Shown in pieces: positions 53,229 through 63,629 of a stretch of 64,000 nucleotides of DNA. Below the pieces are notes generated by a model. That model did not search any database and was not told where the DNA came from. It saw only the letters and a list, made by a program, of their open reading frames with translations. The stretch is taken from NCBI GenBank assembly GCA_037127315.1, contig JBBBDQ010000330.1, positions 2,087,001 to 2,151,000 on the forward strand, given 5' to 3'. Position numbers and translations under genes: made by a program. The number at the start of each line of letters is the position of its first letter. Within the stretch, counting starts at the first letter, position 1. This DNA is from Ascarosepion bandense (Eukaryota; Mollusca; Cephalopoda; Sepiida; Sepiidae).

Positions 53229-54420
53229 TCATGAGGGAAGAGATGAGAAAGAATGGGTGAAAGAAGAATGAGGGTAGGAAAGATGTAGAAAGGGGTGAGA
53301 AAAAGTCTCTGACAAAAGAGACGGAAAAGTCAAAACTAGAGAAAATGGGATGCGAAACTGGAAGCTGAGTTTGAAAAAGAAAGAGAATAAAGGAAAATGG
53401 AAACAAAAAGACATGGCAAAAAAGGAAGAGATGTTATGTTAGAAGAAGAAGAAGAAGGAAATTAGAAGCGGAATAGAAATACAGAAGGAAGAATATGAAG
53501 GAAAATGAGGGGAAGAAACATAAGAGGGTGAAGAAATGAAGACAAGAAAAGGGAAAAAACGGTAGGTAACAATAAGAAAGAGCAAAGAGAAAATAAAGAT
53601 AAAATGTTGTATGCAGAGAAATAAAAGAGAAAGTGGGTATGAGAGAGAGAGAGAGAGAAGAAAAAATAAAAGGAGGATGTGAAAGAAAATAAAATGAGAG
53701 AGAGAAGAATAGGATGAGAAGTAGACAAATAAAAAAGAGGAAGAATAAAAAAAGAAAGAAGAGGATTAGGCTAAATCAAAGAAAAGAAAGAGAAGGAAAA
53801 AACAAGAAAGTAAAGAAAAGTGGAAATGAAAGTGAAAAAGAGGAATTGATAAAGAAAATGGAGAAAAAGAAGAAGAAAAATAGAAGTAGAAGAGAAAGAA
53901 AGGAAGACGATAATTTGAGAAAGACAGAGGAGGAACAGACAAAGCAAAATGGATAAACAGAGAAAGGAGGAAGAAAAGAGGGCTAAGACGAAGAAAAGAA
54001 TAAAAACAACAGCGGATGGTGAAAAATATAAGGAAGACATTCAAGGAAGAAGAGTGGAAAATAATAAGATAAAAAACAAGAGTAGAGGAAAAACAAAGAG
54101 GTGAAGATAAGTAAAAGGAGAGAGAAGAAAGTCGTTTTAAGAAAAGGAAGAAGAGAAAAAGGATGAATAAAAAGAAGAAAAAGCGGAAGGAGGAAATGGC
54201 AGGGAGAAGATAAGAGCTAAAAACGGATGATGGAAAAAAAAAAAGAGTGGTAAACAAAAAGGGAATGAAGCAAAAAAAAAAAAAAAAAGAGAAAAACAAC
54301 AACACCTGAAGACAATGAATGCAACGAAAACAAGAAGAGAAACTAAAGAGCCGAAAAAGTAGAAGAAAAAAAATGAAGAAACAGAAGAAATATAAAACCA
54401 GCAACCAGGAAAGCTATACA
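53229..54420. repeat. 1.2-kb purine-rich (GAA/AAG-like) tract
   Basis: Nearly all A/G on the plus strand for about 1,190 bases, with only scattered pyrimidines and no exact long unit; GAAGAAGAAGAAGAAGGAAA and GAGAGAGAGAGAGAGAAGAA islands appear. Long minus-strand frames (Phe/Ser/Leu-rich, up to 212 codons) are artefacts. It lies 400 bases before an RTE-type LINE in the same strand sense as that LINE's (GAA)n tail. Confidence 0.9.
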
Positions 54421-54770
54421 AAATTGAATGAATAAATCCGCACCAAATTAGAAACAAATAGTCATGTTGCTTCGATACATAAGAAATCATGGCTCAGAAC
54501 AGAAATCTTTTTATCTGCCAATTGACATGATTCTGTGGAAAAGATAATGGATTGTTTTCTGTTGTCTTTGCCATGATTCTGTAATTTAGATTTTTCTTTC
54601 TATTAGACTAGTTGCTACAGATAATCCTGTATAACCTTGCTATGTATCCATGCTATGGATATGAGTACAAAAATGAACGTAATGGTATATGCTGGAACCC
54701 GAACTCGACTTGCTGAACTTACTGATAACCAACTATGCAGCAAGCGCATAGTCATCAGCTGCCTTTAATG
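54421..54770. other. Spacer with possible decayed SINE-A at 54590-54750
   Basis: TAGACTAGTTGCTACAGATA, CCTTGCTATGTATCC and GGAACCCGAACTCGACTTGC have the order of SINE-A landmarks on the minus strand, but the similarity is weak. Confidence 0.4.
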
Positions 54771-54799
54771 TGAAAGCATGAACGGCGTAAAGGGGATGA

Positions 54800-57565
54800 A
54801 TTTTCTCAGAATTTGCCACTCGCCTGGAATAAAAGGGCATGAGCGACAGGTGTCACCGGACCGTTATGCTGCGACTGTTCGCAATAAACAAAAAAATAGT
54901 TCCGAGGACGTGGGACGTCATAACCAAGAACAGCTGTGGACAGCAGGAAAACGTGAAGCAGGAGATGACTAGATTAAAGATAAACATTTTAAGCATATGT
55001 GAAACACGATGGCCAAACAATGGAGACTTTATCAGTGACGACCACAGAACTATAGATGCAGGAGGTGAAAATAATGAAAAAGGAGTTGGTGTTATACTCG
55101 ATAAAGACACAAGGAAATGCATTATGGGATACTGCTAGATATATGAAAGAAAACTGTAAAGGAGGCCTCTCAAAATATCAGTATTAGTGGTATATGCGCC
55201 GACAATACAAAGTGCAGAAGAAAAAATTGAATCCTTCTACTTCATGCTCGATTATGCCAAGGCACAATGCAAAACAAAATAAATTAGAATTATCATGGGA
55301 GATCTGAATGTTAAAGTTGCCCAAGGGCGAGAAGATGAAACGGTCGGCAATTTTGAACTAGGACACCGAATTGACCGTAGTAAGAAATGGGTTCCAAAGG
55401 TGTACAGTAAATGACCAGATAATAACCAACACTTGATTCCATGAGCGCTCAAGAAGGCTATGGAGATAGAGAAGTCCAGGAGAAGAAATTAAGAACCAAA
55501 ATTGATTATATTACTATCAACAAGATATTCAGAAACGTAGTCCTATCCAAGTGCTGACTGTGGAAATGACCATCTACCAGTGGTATGCAAACTAAGGATA
55601 AAACTAGGGAGATTAAAGAAATCTAACACAGTCCGAAGTCTGCAGTACAATATATTCGTGAATGACTCGAACATGCAGGAAATATATACGGAGAGCGTGA
55701 AAGAGAAATACGAAGGACAAATTAGAAAGAGAAGTTCAAAATGAGATGCACTAAGAGTAGCTCTAGTGACATCAACGAACCACATCATCCCAAAGGTAAA
55801 AGCACGTTAGAAGAAAACCGATTGGATCACTAAAAAGATTCTCGAAATGGTGCAAAAGACAGAAAACAATGACAAGATATGGAACGGAATGCAAGAAACT
55901 ACACCAGAAGCAAATGCAGGCAGGCTAAAGAAAGATGACTCAACGACAATTGTGCTGAAGTAATGAGACTGAGTTCGACAACGGTATAAAAAATAAAGGA
56001 ACAGGCAAAATACCTGCTCAGTAACAGGATGCACAAAAGCAAAGGATGATACACTTACACTTGAAAAAACTACTTCAGATATAGGATGAGTAAACTGTTG
56101 ATCTCTTCCACGAAAAGAGAGAGCAACCAACAATGCACAAAAATACGGATGGAACAGAAATATTAAAACGCGAAGTGGAATCGGCAATAGCCAAATTGAA
56201 CAGAAACAAAGCAGCAGAATCCGACGGGAATGTAATAGTGATTCTTGATGTCCTTAGAAAGCTTTGGCGTAGACAGGCTCACAAAAGTAATAAATGAAAT
56301 CTACAACAGCGGCAATATATTGCAGATCAATTTTTATAACACTACCTTAGAAGCTAGGTGCAAAGGAATATGAACTTTACCGAAAAATCAGCTTAATGAG
56401 CCACATAAAAAAAAAACAAAAAAAACTCATCATCCGGATTCTGATGAATAGAGCGCACAGTAGAATCTGAAATGCTATGTGAAAGAGTAATATAAATGCA
56501 GAAGGACCTTTATCTGTGCTTTATAGACTACGCAAAGACGTGCGACAAAGTACGACACAAAGACTTGATAGAAATGCTTCGACAACCTCGACATTTTCAG
56601 AAAAGCCGTTAGGATAATCAAGAATCTATATTGGCAGCGAAACGCTTGCGTACAGAGAGGAAGTGAATTCAGCAGGCATACAAAAATAGAAAGGGGCGTA
56701 AGACAAGGATGTGTTTTATCACCGGAATCTATTCCACTTATACAGCGAAATAATTCTGAGGGAAATAAAACCCTTGCCAGGATTCGTCATTGGCGCCCGC
56801 AATCTCAAAATAAAAAAAATGCAGGACTCCCTACAGAAGGTAGCAAAAGAAAGCGAAAAGGAAAGGACTGAGCATAAACTTTAAGAAAAATGAATGTATG
56901 GTCATCAGCCAAAGGAAGACCTTAAAATGCCAATTATAGGTCGGATAAATTAAAATAAAACAAGCAAAGAAATTTAAATACCTGGGAAGTGTTCTGAAAG
57001 AGGATGGAAAGTGCGACATTGAGATCTAAAGGACACATTGGTATGGCCAAGGACGCATTTCAAAAGCTACCCAGAGTACTGAGAGACAGGAAATCTCATT
57101 GGAAACAGAGTGCTGTATTGCTATGTGATATCTGTATGGAAGTGAATGTTGGACGATCTCATCAAGGATGAAGTAGAGGCTTGAGGCAGCAGAAATGTGG
57201 TTTTACAGACGAATGCTGCGAATACCATGGACTGCGCATGTAAGCAACAATGAAGTGTTGGAGAGGATGTAAAAGAGAAGAAAACTCATACTTAACATCA
57301 GGAAGAGGCAGATGAAGTTCTTGAAACACGTAATGAAGAAAGAAGGCCTGGAGAATTTAATATTCACAGGACGGGTAGAAGGAAAAGAGAGACAGGGGAA
57401 AGTAGCGCGAGAGATAGATTCGAGCAAATGGATAGCAGATCGGGGTTTGGGAGAGATATCTAGAGGAAAATATTGAGATTAACAAGAGACAGAGTCAAGT
57501 GGAAGTCCATGATCTCCTACGTCCTGAAGGGACACAGCCCATGAAGAAGAATGTCAAAATGTTAT
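54800..57565 (+). mobile_element. RTE-like LINE, second long copy
   Basis: Same family as the 37.8-40.5 kb element but reaching further 5': ENVKQEMTRLKINILSICET and RWPNNGDFISDDHRTIDAGG cover the N-terminal endonuclease strand (Glu of CET) missing there. Following segments: MGDLNVKVAQGREDETVGNF (55296-), linker NCAEVMRL, IAKLNRNKAAESDGN, DLYLCFIDYAKTCDKVRHKD (56508-), KNRKGRKTRMCFITG, NFKKNECMVISQRK, KKFKYLGSVLKEDGKCDIEI (56970-), YGSECWTISSRMK (57130-), MWFYRRMLRIPWTAHVSNNE (57195-), KRRKLILNIRKRQMKFLKHV, GLENLIFTGRVEGKERQGKV. It ends …VLKGHSP(*)EEE with GAAGAAGAA at 57543. Dozens of stops and frameshifts; no open segment exceeds about 100 codons. Confidence 0.92.
54839..55138 (+). pseudogene. 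RTE-like LINE endonuclease N-terminal segment
   Basis: A 99-codon open piece. Residues 1-35 (MSDRCHRTVMLRLFAINKKI…) are probably 5' leader read-through. From about residue 40 it is endonuclease: ENVKQEMTRLKINILSICET, RWPNNGDFISDDHRTIDAGG, ENNEKGVGVILDKDTRKCIM, GYC. CET carries the Glu that binds metal in APE-like nucleases. The frame ends at a TAG at 55136-55138 where the other copy continues QFSERVPLVKLKG. Confidence 0.8.
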
Positions 57566-57829
57566 TGATTAAGCGCATTGGTAAGAAAGGAAAAATATTT
57601 GTAGTATAAAATACAAAGTACGGACTTATTGATGAATAAGCTGCAATTATCTGACCAAGCGAAACTGGGGGATGTAGGGCATCTGAACATTTTTTCATGG
57701 AAAAAGCAATAGAATCTTGATGGCGACGTTTTGTCTGTAAGAGGGAGCTGTAAGGTTTAAGATAATTTATCGTCCACAAGGGCACGTAAACGCTTTTGAA
57801 CTTTTAAATTTCAAATATGAGGATTGGGC
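57566..57829. other. Spacer
   Basis: Frames on the minus strand (96 codons, 57785-57495) overlap the LINE end and are not recognised. Confidence 0.5.
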
Positions 57830-57990
57830 AGTTCTAGGCCAGATATTGCAGCAGTATTCCATTTTTTGGTCTGGTCTGACTCTTGTAAAGATAGAGTACG
57901 GCAGGAGGCGTCAGGTACTTTCTGGGACAGTAGAAGTAACCAACCTAGTTCACCGTTGGAGATAGTGAATATTACAAGCAGGTATTCTCT
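57830..57990. repeat. Dispersed repeat related to 190-285
   Basis: TTTTTTGGTCTGGTCTGACT, then CTTGTAAAGATAGAGTACGG and CAGGAGGCGTCAGGTACTTT parallel the window's first repeat in the same orientation. Family unknown. Confidence 0.5.
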
Positions 57991-58860
57991 CACCACTTCG
58001 CTAAATCTTGCACTAGACCAAAAACTATCTTGACATAATCATCAAGTGAATTTTGATTATAAATTTTCAATTCATAATGTTCAATCTAATGTAAATATTC
58101 AGTACTGAATAAAGTGTATTGACAAAGAGAGAGATTAAGTTTAAATTAAATATGAAAAAAAATATAAACGTGTTTGTTTCATCTACGACAGTGATTCGCA
58201 ACATTTTTTTTTTTTACTTCAGTGCCCACTTGTAGAACTAACTAAATGTCTGGGACGGACTTTAATAAGGTAAAAGTAGTCATAAAATTTGAAAATAGGA
58301 AAAAAGTTAAAGAAAACTCCTTAAATAAAAAAATATTTTTAAATCATTATATTGCTTGGTGTCCCTATATTTTTACAAATAAAGATTATTTAAATATAAA
58401 AATAATTAATAAAATACTCTAATGTTAACTGGTGGAATACATGGCTACCTTCCGGTGAGCATAAGTGTGTTCCGGCGCACCAATTGAGAAACTTATTGAT
58501 TTACATACGAACAACAGACAAATAGCTTCTCTTTATATGTTGATCACAAACTTTTGCTGTTGTTGACTGTCTTCATTTGTTCTTTGGAGCCGAAACTGAT
58601 TACCAGCAAAGTTCAGCCCAGTCGAGGTTCTACTGAGAAGTATAGACCGGCTTAGTGCCCAATCCCACGTATGCGTGGACTGGGCAAATTTTGACACTTG
58701 GGCTGAGTGTCTGCGCTCGGGTTCCTCACGTATGGTCCGATCTTGTCTCAATGAGTGAAGTTGAAAGGCGAAGCCAATTCTTAATATTAGATGTTCTAAA
58801 TATGTTGTTATTGATGTGTCAGTATTTTCACTTGCAACTCTTAAACCATAGAAGAGTAGA
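57991..58860. other. Non-coding spacer
   Basis: AT-rich to 58500. A more balanced stretch at 58550-58860 has open frames on both strands (70 codons plus; C-terminal part of 201 codons minus) without recognised family. Confidence 0.5.
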
Positions 58861-58990
58861 GCCATGAAAAAAAAAACAAAAACAAAAAAAACAAAAAAAA
58901 AACAAAAAAAACAAAACAAAACAAAAGCAAAATAACAAAACAAAAAACAAACAAAAAGAAAACGAAAGAAGAAAGAAACCAGTAAAAAAA
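58861..58990. repeat. (A)n/(AAAC)n run
   Basis: About 125 bases of A-runs interrupted by single C, later G. The minus-strand Phe-rich frame is an artefact. It could be the tail of a retroposed sequence, but nothing recognisable precedes it. Confidence 0.85.
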
Positions 58991-59667
58991 AAATAGCACG
59001 AAAAGGTGTATAAGTGAGTAAGAGGAAAATAAATTTAGGGATTGAAATTTGGTTCAAAGTTAAAAGTGTTCTTGGCTTAATGTTTTCACACTTCCTATGT
59101 TTGCCCTCCCCACATTTTGTAGCTTTCTTTGAAGTCAAAATGAAAATAATTTTAAGTCATTATTAAAACTAATACAACGTAAACAGATATGTTATTGTTT
59201 CTTAACACATTTTGAGAGGAAGAGGATGCGAGGTTAGCGTAATGGTAATCGGTGTCTAAAATTCTGGCGTCGCCCATGGCATTAATAATTAGGGAGCATC
59301 ATAACAGGTGTCGCGAGGGTTGTAGAGCAGGGCAGGGTGTCGAGAGGGTGGTTTTGAAAGCTTGAAGAATGTGTTAGCCAAGGTAACTTGTAATTCACAT
59401 CTAGATTTTTAGGAACACTTTCAATCAGAGAACGGAGACCGTTCAAGAGGATAGGGTTACTCCACCTGAAAACATTTCTAACTGGACCTCACCTGTAACC
59501 CTATGAGCTGCTTTTATCAACACCTGTCATCATATCGCAAACTTTTGGCTGTGACACATGTGCCCGGTATACACATATTAGACTTGGTGTCATGATGGGT
59601 ACATTAGGCTTCGTATATTTGTTGTCACTTTTTGAGCGTACTGCTCTCCTCCTCCTCCTCCTCCTCA
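58991..59667. other. Unassigned; tRNA-like fragment near 59230
   Basis: GAGGTTAGCGTAATGGTAAT resembles an A box, but no B box follows at the proper distance. The 59565-59630 part repeats 14950-15025. No gene recognised. Confidence 0.4.
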
Positions 59668-59770
59668 TCCACCACCACCACCACCACCACCACCACCACC
59701 ACCACCACCACCACCACCACCACCACCACCACCACCACCACCACCACAACAACAACAACAACAACAACAA
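59668..59770. repeat. (ACC)n then (AAC)n trinucleotide array
   Basis: CTC/CCT trinucleotides (59649-59665) pass into about 26 ACC units and then about 8 AAC units, ending exactly at the Helitron 5' terminus. Poly-His/poly-Trp frames are artefacts. Confidence 0.95.
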
Positions 59771-60077
59771 TCTAATCTAATCTAAACTTATTTATAAATG
59801 CAACTTTGTCTGTGTGTGTGTGTGTCTGTGTGTGTGTACGTTACCTATAGACTCTTGAAAATTTACACAGTTGTACTATAAGCGGCTGCGAGTGTTCTTA
59901 GCTAGGTTTTGTGTGGAGGTACCCCCGATAAATATTGAAAATCGATAATCCAAAAAATCGTGTTATACAAGGAGTGGTCCGATTTTAATCAAATTTGATA
60001 CACTGATAGACAAAGAGATAAGAAACGATATTCAGAAGTTTCAAGGTTGCAGTTCCTTACAATAGTGCAGAAAATCG

Positions 60078-60129
<52 letters not shown>

Positions 60130-60300
60130 GCAAGATGTTTGTGTGTGTGTCTGTTTATCTGTCTGTATGTCCTTTATACAAATCCACAATTTTTATCCAA
60201 ACTTCACACAAATATTCTTTAGGCTGAGTCTGAGCTCCAGGACCATGGATTAGTTTTAAAGCTTTCATTACACCCGAGCAACACCGGGCTATACTGCTAG
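59771..60300 (+). mobile_element. Non-autonomous Helitron (Helitron-N) copy 5, complete
   Basis: Starts A|TCTAATCTAATCTAAACTTA and ends GAGCAACACCGGGCTATACT + GCTAG|T; 530 bases. It holds (GT)n at 59810-59838 and a (TA)n of about 44 bases at 60081-60124. Compared with copy 4 it lacks CCAAAACGGCTGAACCGAT near 59855, a small deletion. It is inserted at the junction of (AAC)n and (TAA)n. Confidence 0.94.
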
Positions 60301-60499
60301 TAATAATAATAGCAATAATAATAACTATTTCAATGCAATATGTCTAATACTTTTCTAAGTAATCCTTTATTTACATCTGGTCTTTGGCGAAAACTTGGTA
60401 AGTGGTAATGGCAATGATAATATTAACCGTTAATTTTAAAGGAAACATTTACCATTCATTGACCGAGCAACAATTTTTCAGGCAAATAAGTTTCTCAAA
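60301..60499. other. Spacer
   Basis: AT-rich; (TAATAA)n-like start, otherwise nothing recognised. Confidence 0.5.
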
Positions 60500-60760
60500 T
60501 CCAGTAGCTGTTATCGCTTTTTCTATTACTGATAAAGGTTTTCTTTCCTAACCTTTTATTTGAAGCAGTGTAAAACGTCAACATCTTGATTATGTCAGTT
60601 TCTGTTAGAATTACATGTGCTATCCATTTTGCTGTTGAAATTCTCCAAGTTATGTGGTTTCTGTTATTTGGCAGTTATTTTGATTCTGTGACACCATTCA
60701 GCAATGTTCGAAGAAGAGTAATCTTCGCGAAGAAAATATGCTTCGACTGCTCGAAACTAT
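60500..60760 (-). pseudogene. Old LINE fragment, relative of 29.9-30.1 kb
   Basis: On the minus strand AATAACAGAAACCACATAAC, AGCAAAATGGATAGCACATG, ATCAAGATGTTGACGTTTTA and AATAAAAGGTTAGGAAAGAA align with 29935-30070 of the plus-strand LINE remnant. No open frame. Confidence 0.72.
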
Positions 60761-61574
60761 TTTGAACGATTGAAAACGGTTTGATACAGCTGAACGGATT
60801 TGACGCTATACATGACATACATATGAAAGTCTCGAGGCAAACAGGAAATCAGGAAAACAGGGAATAATAATAAAAGATTTATTTTTTATTATGAGTTAAT
60901 GGGTCACTTTTGAGGAAATCTTTGATAAGTTTCATGAATATAAGTCGAAGATGCTGAAATTTTTCACGATTCATTCCGGAAAAACGTTAGAAGAACACAG
61001 ATATTTCTTATCAAATTTTGAAGCCGGGATTCTATCGACACTACATTTTGGTATACTTATTGAAATTTATTATAACTCATATGCACTAACTGATTCGAAC
61101 TAGTCACCACATTTTGGCTTTTAAAATCTCAACCTTTCAACTTTTCATCGACCTTATTTTGATGTATTCCGCTGCTGGCATTCTTCCGGGAATTTCTAAA
61201 CTAACTAATTATTTCTCATTTACTTCATAATATATGATTTTAATGCTGTCAGTATACATCACTTTGCATATCGGTCTTTAGATGCTGTTCTTCAAGTTAC
61301 GTAAGTTCATATATCACTGGAAGCTAATCGCAGAAAATGACAAATTAATTCAGAAAATGACGAATAAATTTAGAAAATGGCAATTTCCAAGCGTTACAGT
61401 GGTGACGTAGCGGTAATGTAGCGATAAGAATGACTAAAGTTTTGCCTAATCATATTGGTTTCAGACACTGTTTGTGGTAAATTATAATTGTGCAAATTGC
61501 ATCATTTTCTTAAAGACAAATACTTGAATTAGTGGACATTTTTAAACATTTGTTTAGCCAATTAATGCAATCAT
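60761..61574. other. Non-coding AT-rich stretch
   Basis: ATTCAGAAAATGACGAAT is a near-duplicate of ATCGCAGAAAATGACAAAT at 61325-61375. Nothing else recognised. Confidence 0.5.
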
Positions 61575-61725
61575 CTCAATTATGGGTCGGGGCACCTCAT
61601 TGTGGTGTAATAGTTAGCAAGCACGTCTCGCTAAGTCATTTACAATTAAATATTGAGTTCAATCCTCATTGGGTGTTCCATACCTCTGACCGTCTGTTAC
61701 ATCTAAGCTACGCTTAGAAAAACAC
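61575..61725 (+). mobile_element. SINE-C, third tRNA-derived SINE-like element
   Basis: CATTGTGGTGTAATAGTTAG and CAAGCACGTCTCGCTAAG have the A-box form and anticodon-arm spacing of a tRNA. TTGAGTTCAATCCTCATTGG is a B box 38 bases later. The 3' part TTCCATACCTCTGACCGTCT and CTAAGCTACGCTTAGAAAAA contains a TAAGC(TAC)GCTTA hairpin. It lacks the SINE-A and SINE-B bodies. With only one copy in view it could instead be a tRNA pseudogene, but the extra 3' sequence favours a SINE. Confidence 0.6.
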
Positions 61726-62009
61726 CATCACATGTATGGGTCAATAGATATTAAGCGGTGATACGAAGGTAAAGAATTTAGTAGTAATCATACGTTTATA
61801 AAATCAGGCTATTAATTATCGTTTTCTACCAGCGAGTTTGGGCTGAAAAGTCTGTAGGTTGAATATGAAGGAATAATGCTAGAACAGTGTTATTATTACT
61901 TTCAAGTTTTATTAAGAATTGCGATGTTCCTTACCAGGAAAATGGACATCTAACTGTTCAAAAGTAACTAGTAGTGGTTTCTCTTGAAAAAAGAAAAAAA
62001 TGGTATCAA
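61726..62009. other. Spacer
   Basis: AT-rich; nothing recognised. Confidence 0.5.
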
Positions 62010-62168
62010 GTCAGTCAGTCAGTCAGTCAGTCAGTCAGTCAGTCAGTCAGCCAGTTAAGTGCTGTACGTGATATACACTAGGACAATCATGTCTCTTTCG
62101 AAATTGAATTCAAACTCTGCACTCAAGTTTCTCATTCCGAACCGATATCCACTACACAGCAAGGCACA
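62010..62168 (-). mobile_element. SINE-A copy with internal deletion and expanded (GTCA)n tail
   Basis: (GTCA)n of about 10 units at 62010-62049 leads into AGTTAAGTGCTGTACGTGAT and ATACACTAGG (the family 3' part on the minus strand). It jumps from CAATCATGTCTCTTTCGA directly to AATTGAATTCAAACTCTGCA (B-box region) and the head CCACTACACAGCAAGGCAC. About 150 internal bases are missing. The array lies exactly at the 3' terminus where other copies have one or two units. Confidence 0.88.
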
Positions 62169-62639
62169 TCTCATATTATCAAGTACTTACAGAAAAAAGA
62201 TATTCCTACTGAAATGTTTGCTACATTGGGGGAAGAATATCTAGTTTTATCGAGAGAGCAAAAGTATCAATACTGGATTTTACAGTAGGCATTCATAAGG
62301 TTAAGGAATTTTGCTCGTGATATAACGAGATATGTAAACATTTGTTGCCGAAATCTATTTTACTATTATTGGCATAAACATTATTGGTGGGGTCAGTAGA
62401 ATTGACGAGACGACTTCAGATTTTGCTCTACTCGGCTGCATTCAGTCTCACATTAATTACTTTACAAAACTCATTTTACTATATTGCATGGCTTGAATTC
62501 GATTAAAGAAGAACAATTGTCGTGAAAGTATTGCTAGAAATAGTACAGAGAAACTTTATCATAGCGGTGTGAATGACACTGAAGCCGAGATGCTAAGTCA
62601 TGACAAATAATATTGTCGATTTATCTTTAGATTTTATCA
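62169..62639. other. Spacer
   Basis: AT-rich; nothing recognised. Confidence 0.5.
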
Positions 62640-63625
62640 AGAATCTTTATATATATTTGACTGGACCATATATTGGCAGCAATATCCAATGGTAGACTTA
62701 TAGATATGTAAGATAGATTCAGGAGATAAAAATTGTTTCGCACAAAACAGTGAATCAACTTTCTTAGTAGCAGACCTAACGATGGATTCAATATAGTCTT
62801 TACATAACAGCCAAGAATATTAGCTTGAGAAGGTGCAACGAGTTACTATCCTGAAGGTTAGCATCAGCCATAATGATGGAAGCAAAAGTGGATTTCTCGG
62901 ATGGTTAATAGAGAGCAGTTTTATTTGAGGCGTTAAAATTAACATCATCTTTTGCCCCAGTTAACAACAAACTGTAGATAATTTTTTAGAACGGCCGCCC
63001 GTTTGAATTTATCTAGCTGATAAGTTATGTTAAGAGAGGAATAAATAAATTGTGTCATCACCATAGATACCAAATTGAGAGTTGATGCTATCAAGAACGT
63101 CGGTGATGAAAATTCAAAACATAGGACCAACGATTGAGCGCGTGAGTTGCATTCGTACCAAAGTATCTAGAAGTGTGGCCGTTCAGTACCAATTTCATTA
63201 TGCTATTTGATAGGAAAAACTGAATCAGTTCAGAAATTTGGCCGGAGACACCATAACCTTTAACCTTATGAAGTAGACCGGCCTGCCAAACACTTTTGAA
63301 CGCTTTTGAAATATCCAAACCAACAGCTTGAATTTCACCATTCTGATCTAAAACTTGATAGACTTTTTCCACAATAATCAGCAGTTGACCTAAAGAAACG
63401 AAAGATATATTGCTTGTCTGAAAAAAGGCACTGTGATGTGAGATGATTAACAAATTCAGTGTTAGAACACTAACAGGTCAATAGTTAGTAAGGTTAGTTC
63501 GCCTGTGTTCTTAAAGAATGAAACAACAGATGACGATTTCCAACAAGCAGGAAAGCAAGAGACAGCGAGCACTTATTATATAGTTTAGAGAGAACAGGAA
63601 CCAGTTCGTTATGATGAGCTGTTTC
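62640..63625 (-). pseudogene. LINE-J reverse transcriptase segment, inverted part
   Basis: Minus strand from 63625: LYNKCLAVSCFPACWKSSSV, VSFFKNTGEL, then an open segment 63453-63091 (MLIISHHSAFFQTSNISFVS, LGQLLIIVEKVYQVLDQNGE, IQAVGLDISKAFKSVWQAGL, LHKVKGYGVSGQISELIQFF, LSNSIMKLVLNGHTSRYFGT), then GPMF and ITDVLDSINSQFGIYGDD (YADD changed to YGDD), QKMMLILTPQIKLLSINHPR, and PESILHIYKSTIGYCCQYMV. This is the palm and thumb of a jockey/CR1-like LINE, with DISKAF carrying the first catalytic Asp. The VPQGS motif region is damaged. It stops where the C-terminal domain should follow. Confidence 0.87.
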
Positions 63626-63629
63626 CTCT

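Noticed and set aside
53766..54404. 212-codon minus-strand frame resembling a membrane protein
   Set aside because: Hydrophobic Phe/Leu/Ser content is a by-product of the homopurine tract on the other strand.
59501..59780. Poly-Trp / poly-His frames
   Set aside because: Translation of an (ACC)n array; no protein context.
61575..61645. Possible genuine tRNA gene
   Set aside because: A and B boxes are present, but the cloverleaf arms do not pair well by eye, and extra 3' sequence with a hairpin fits a SINE better.
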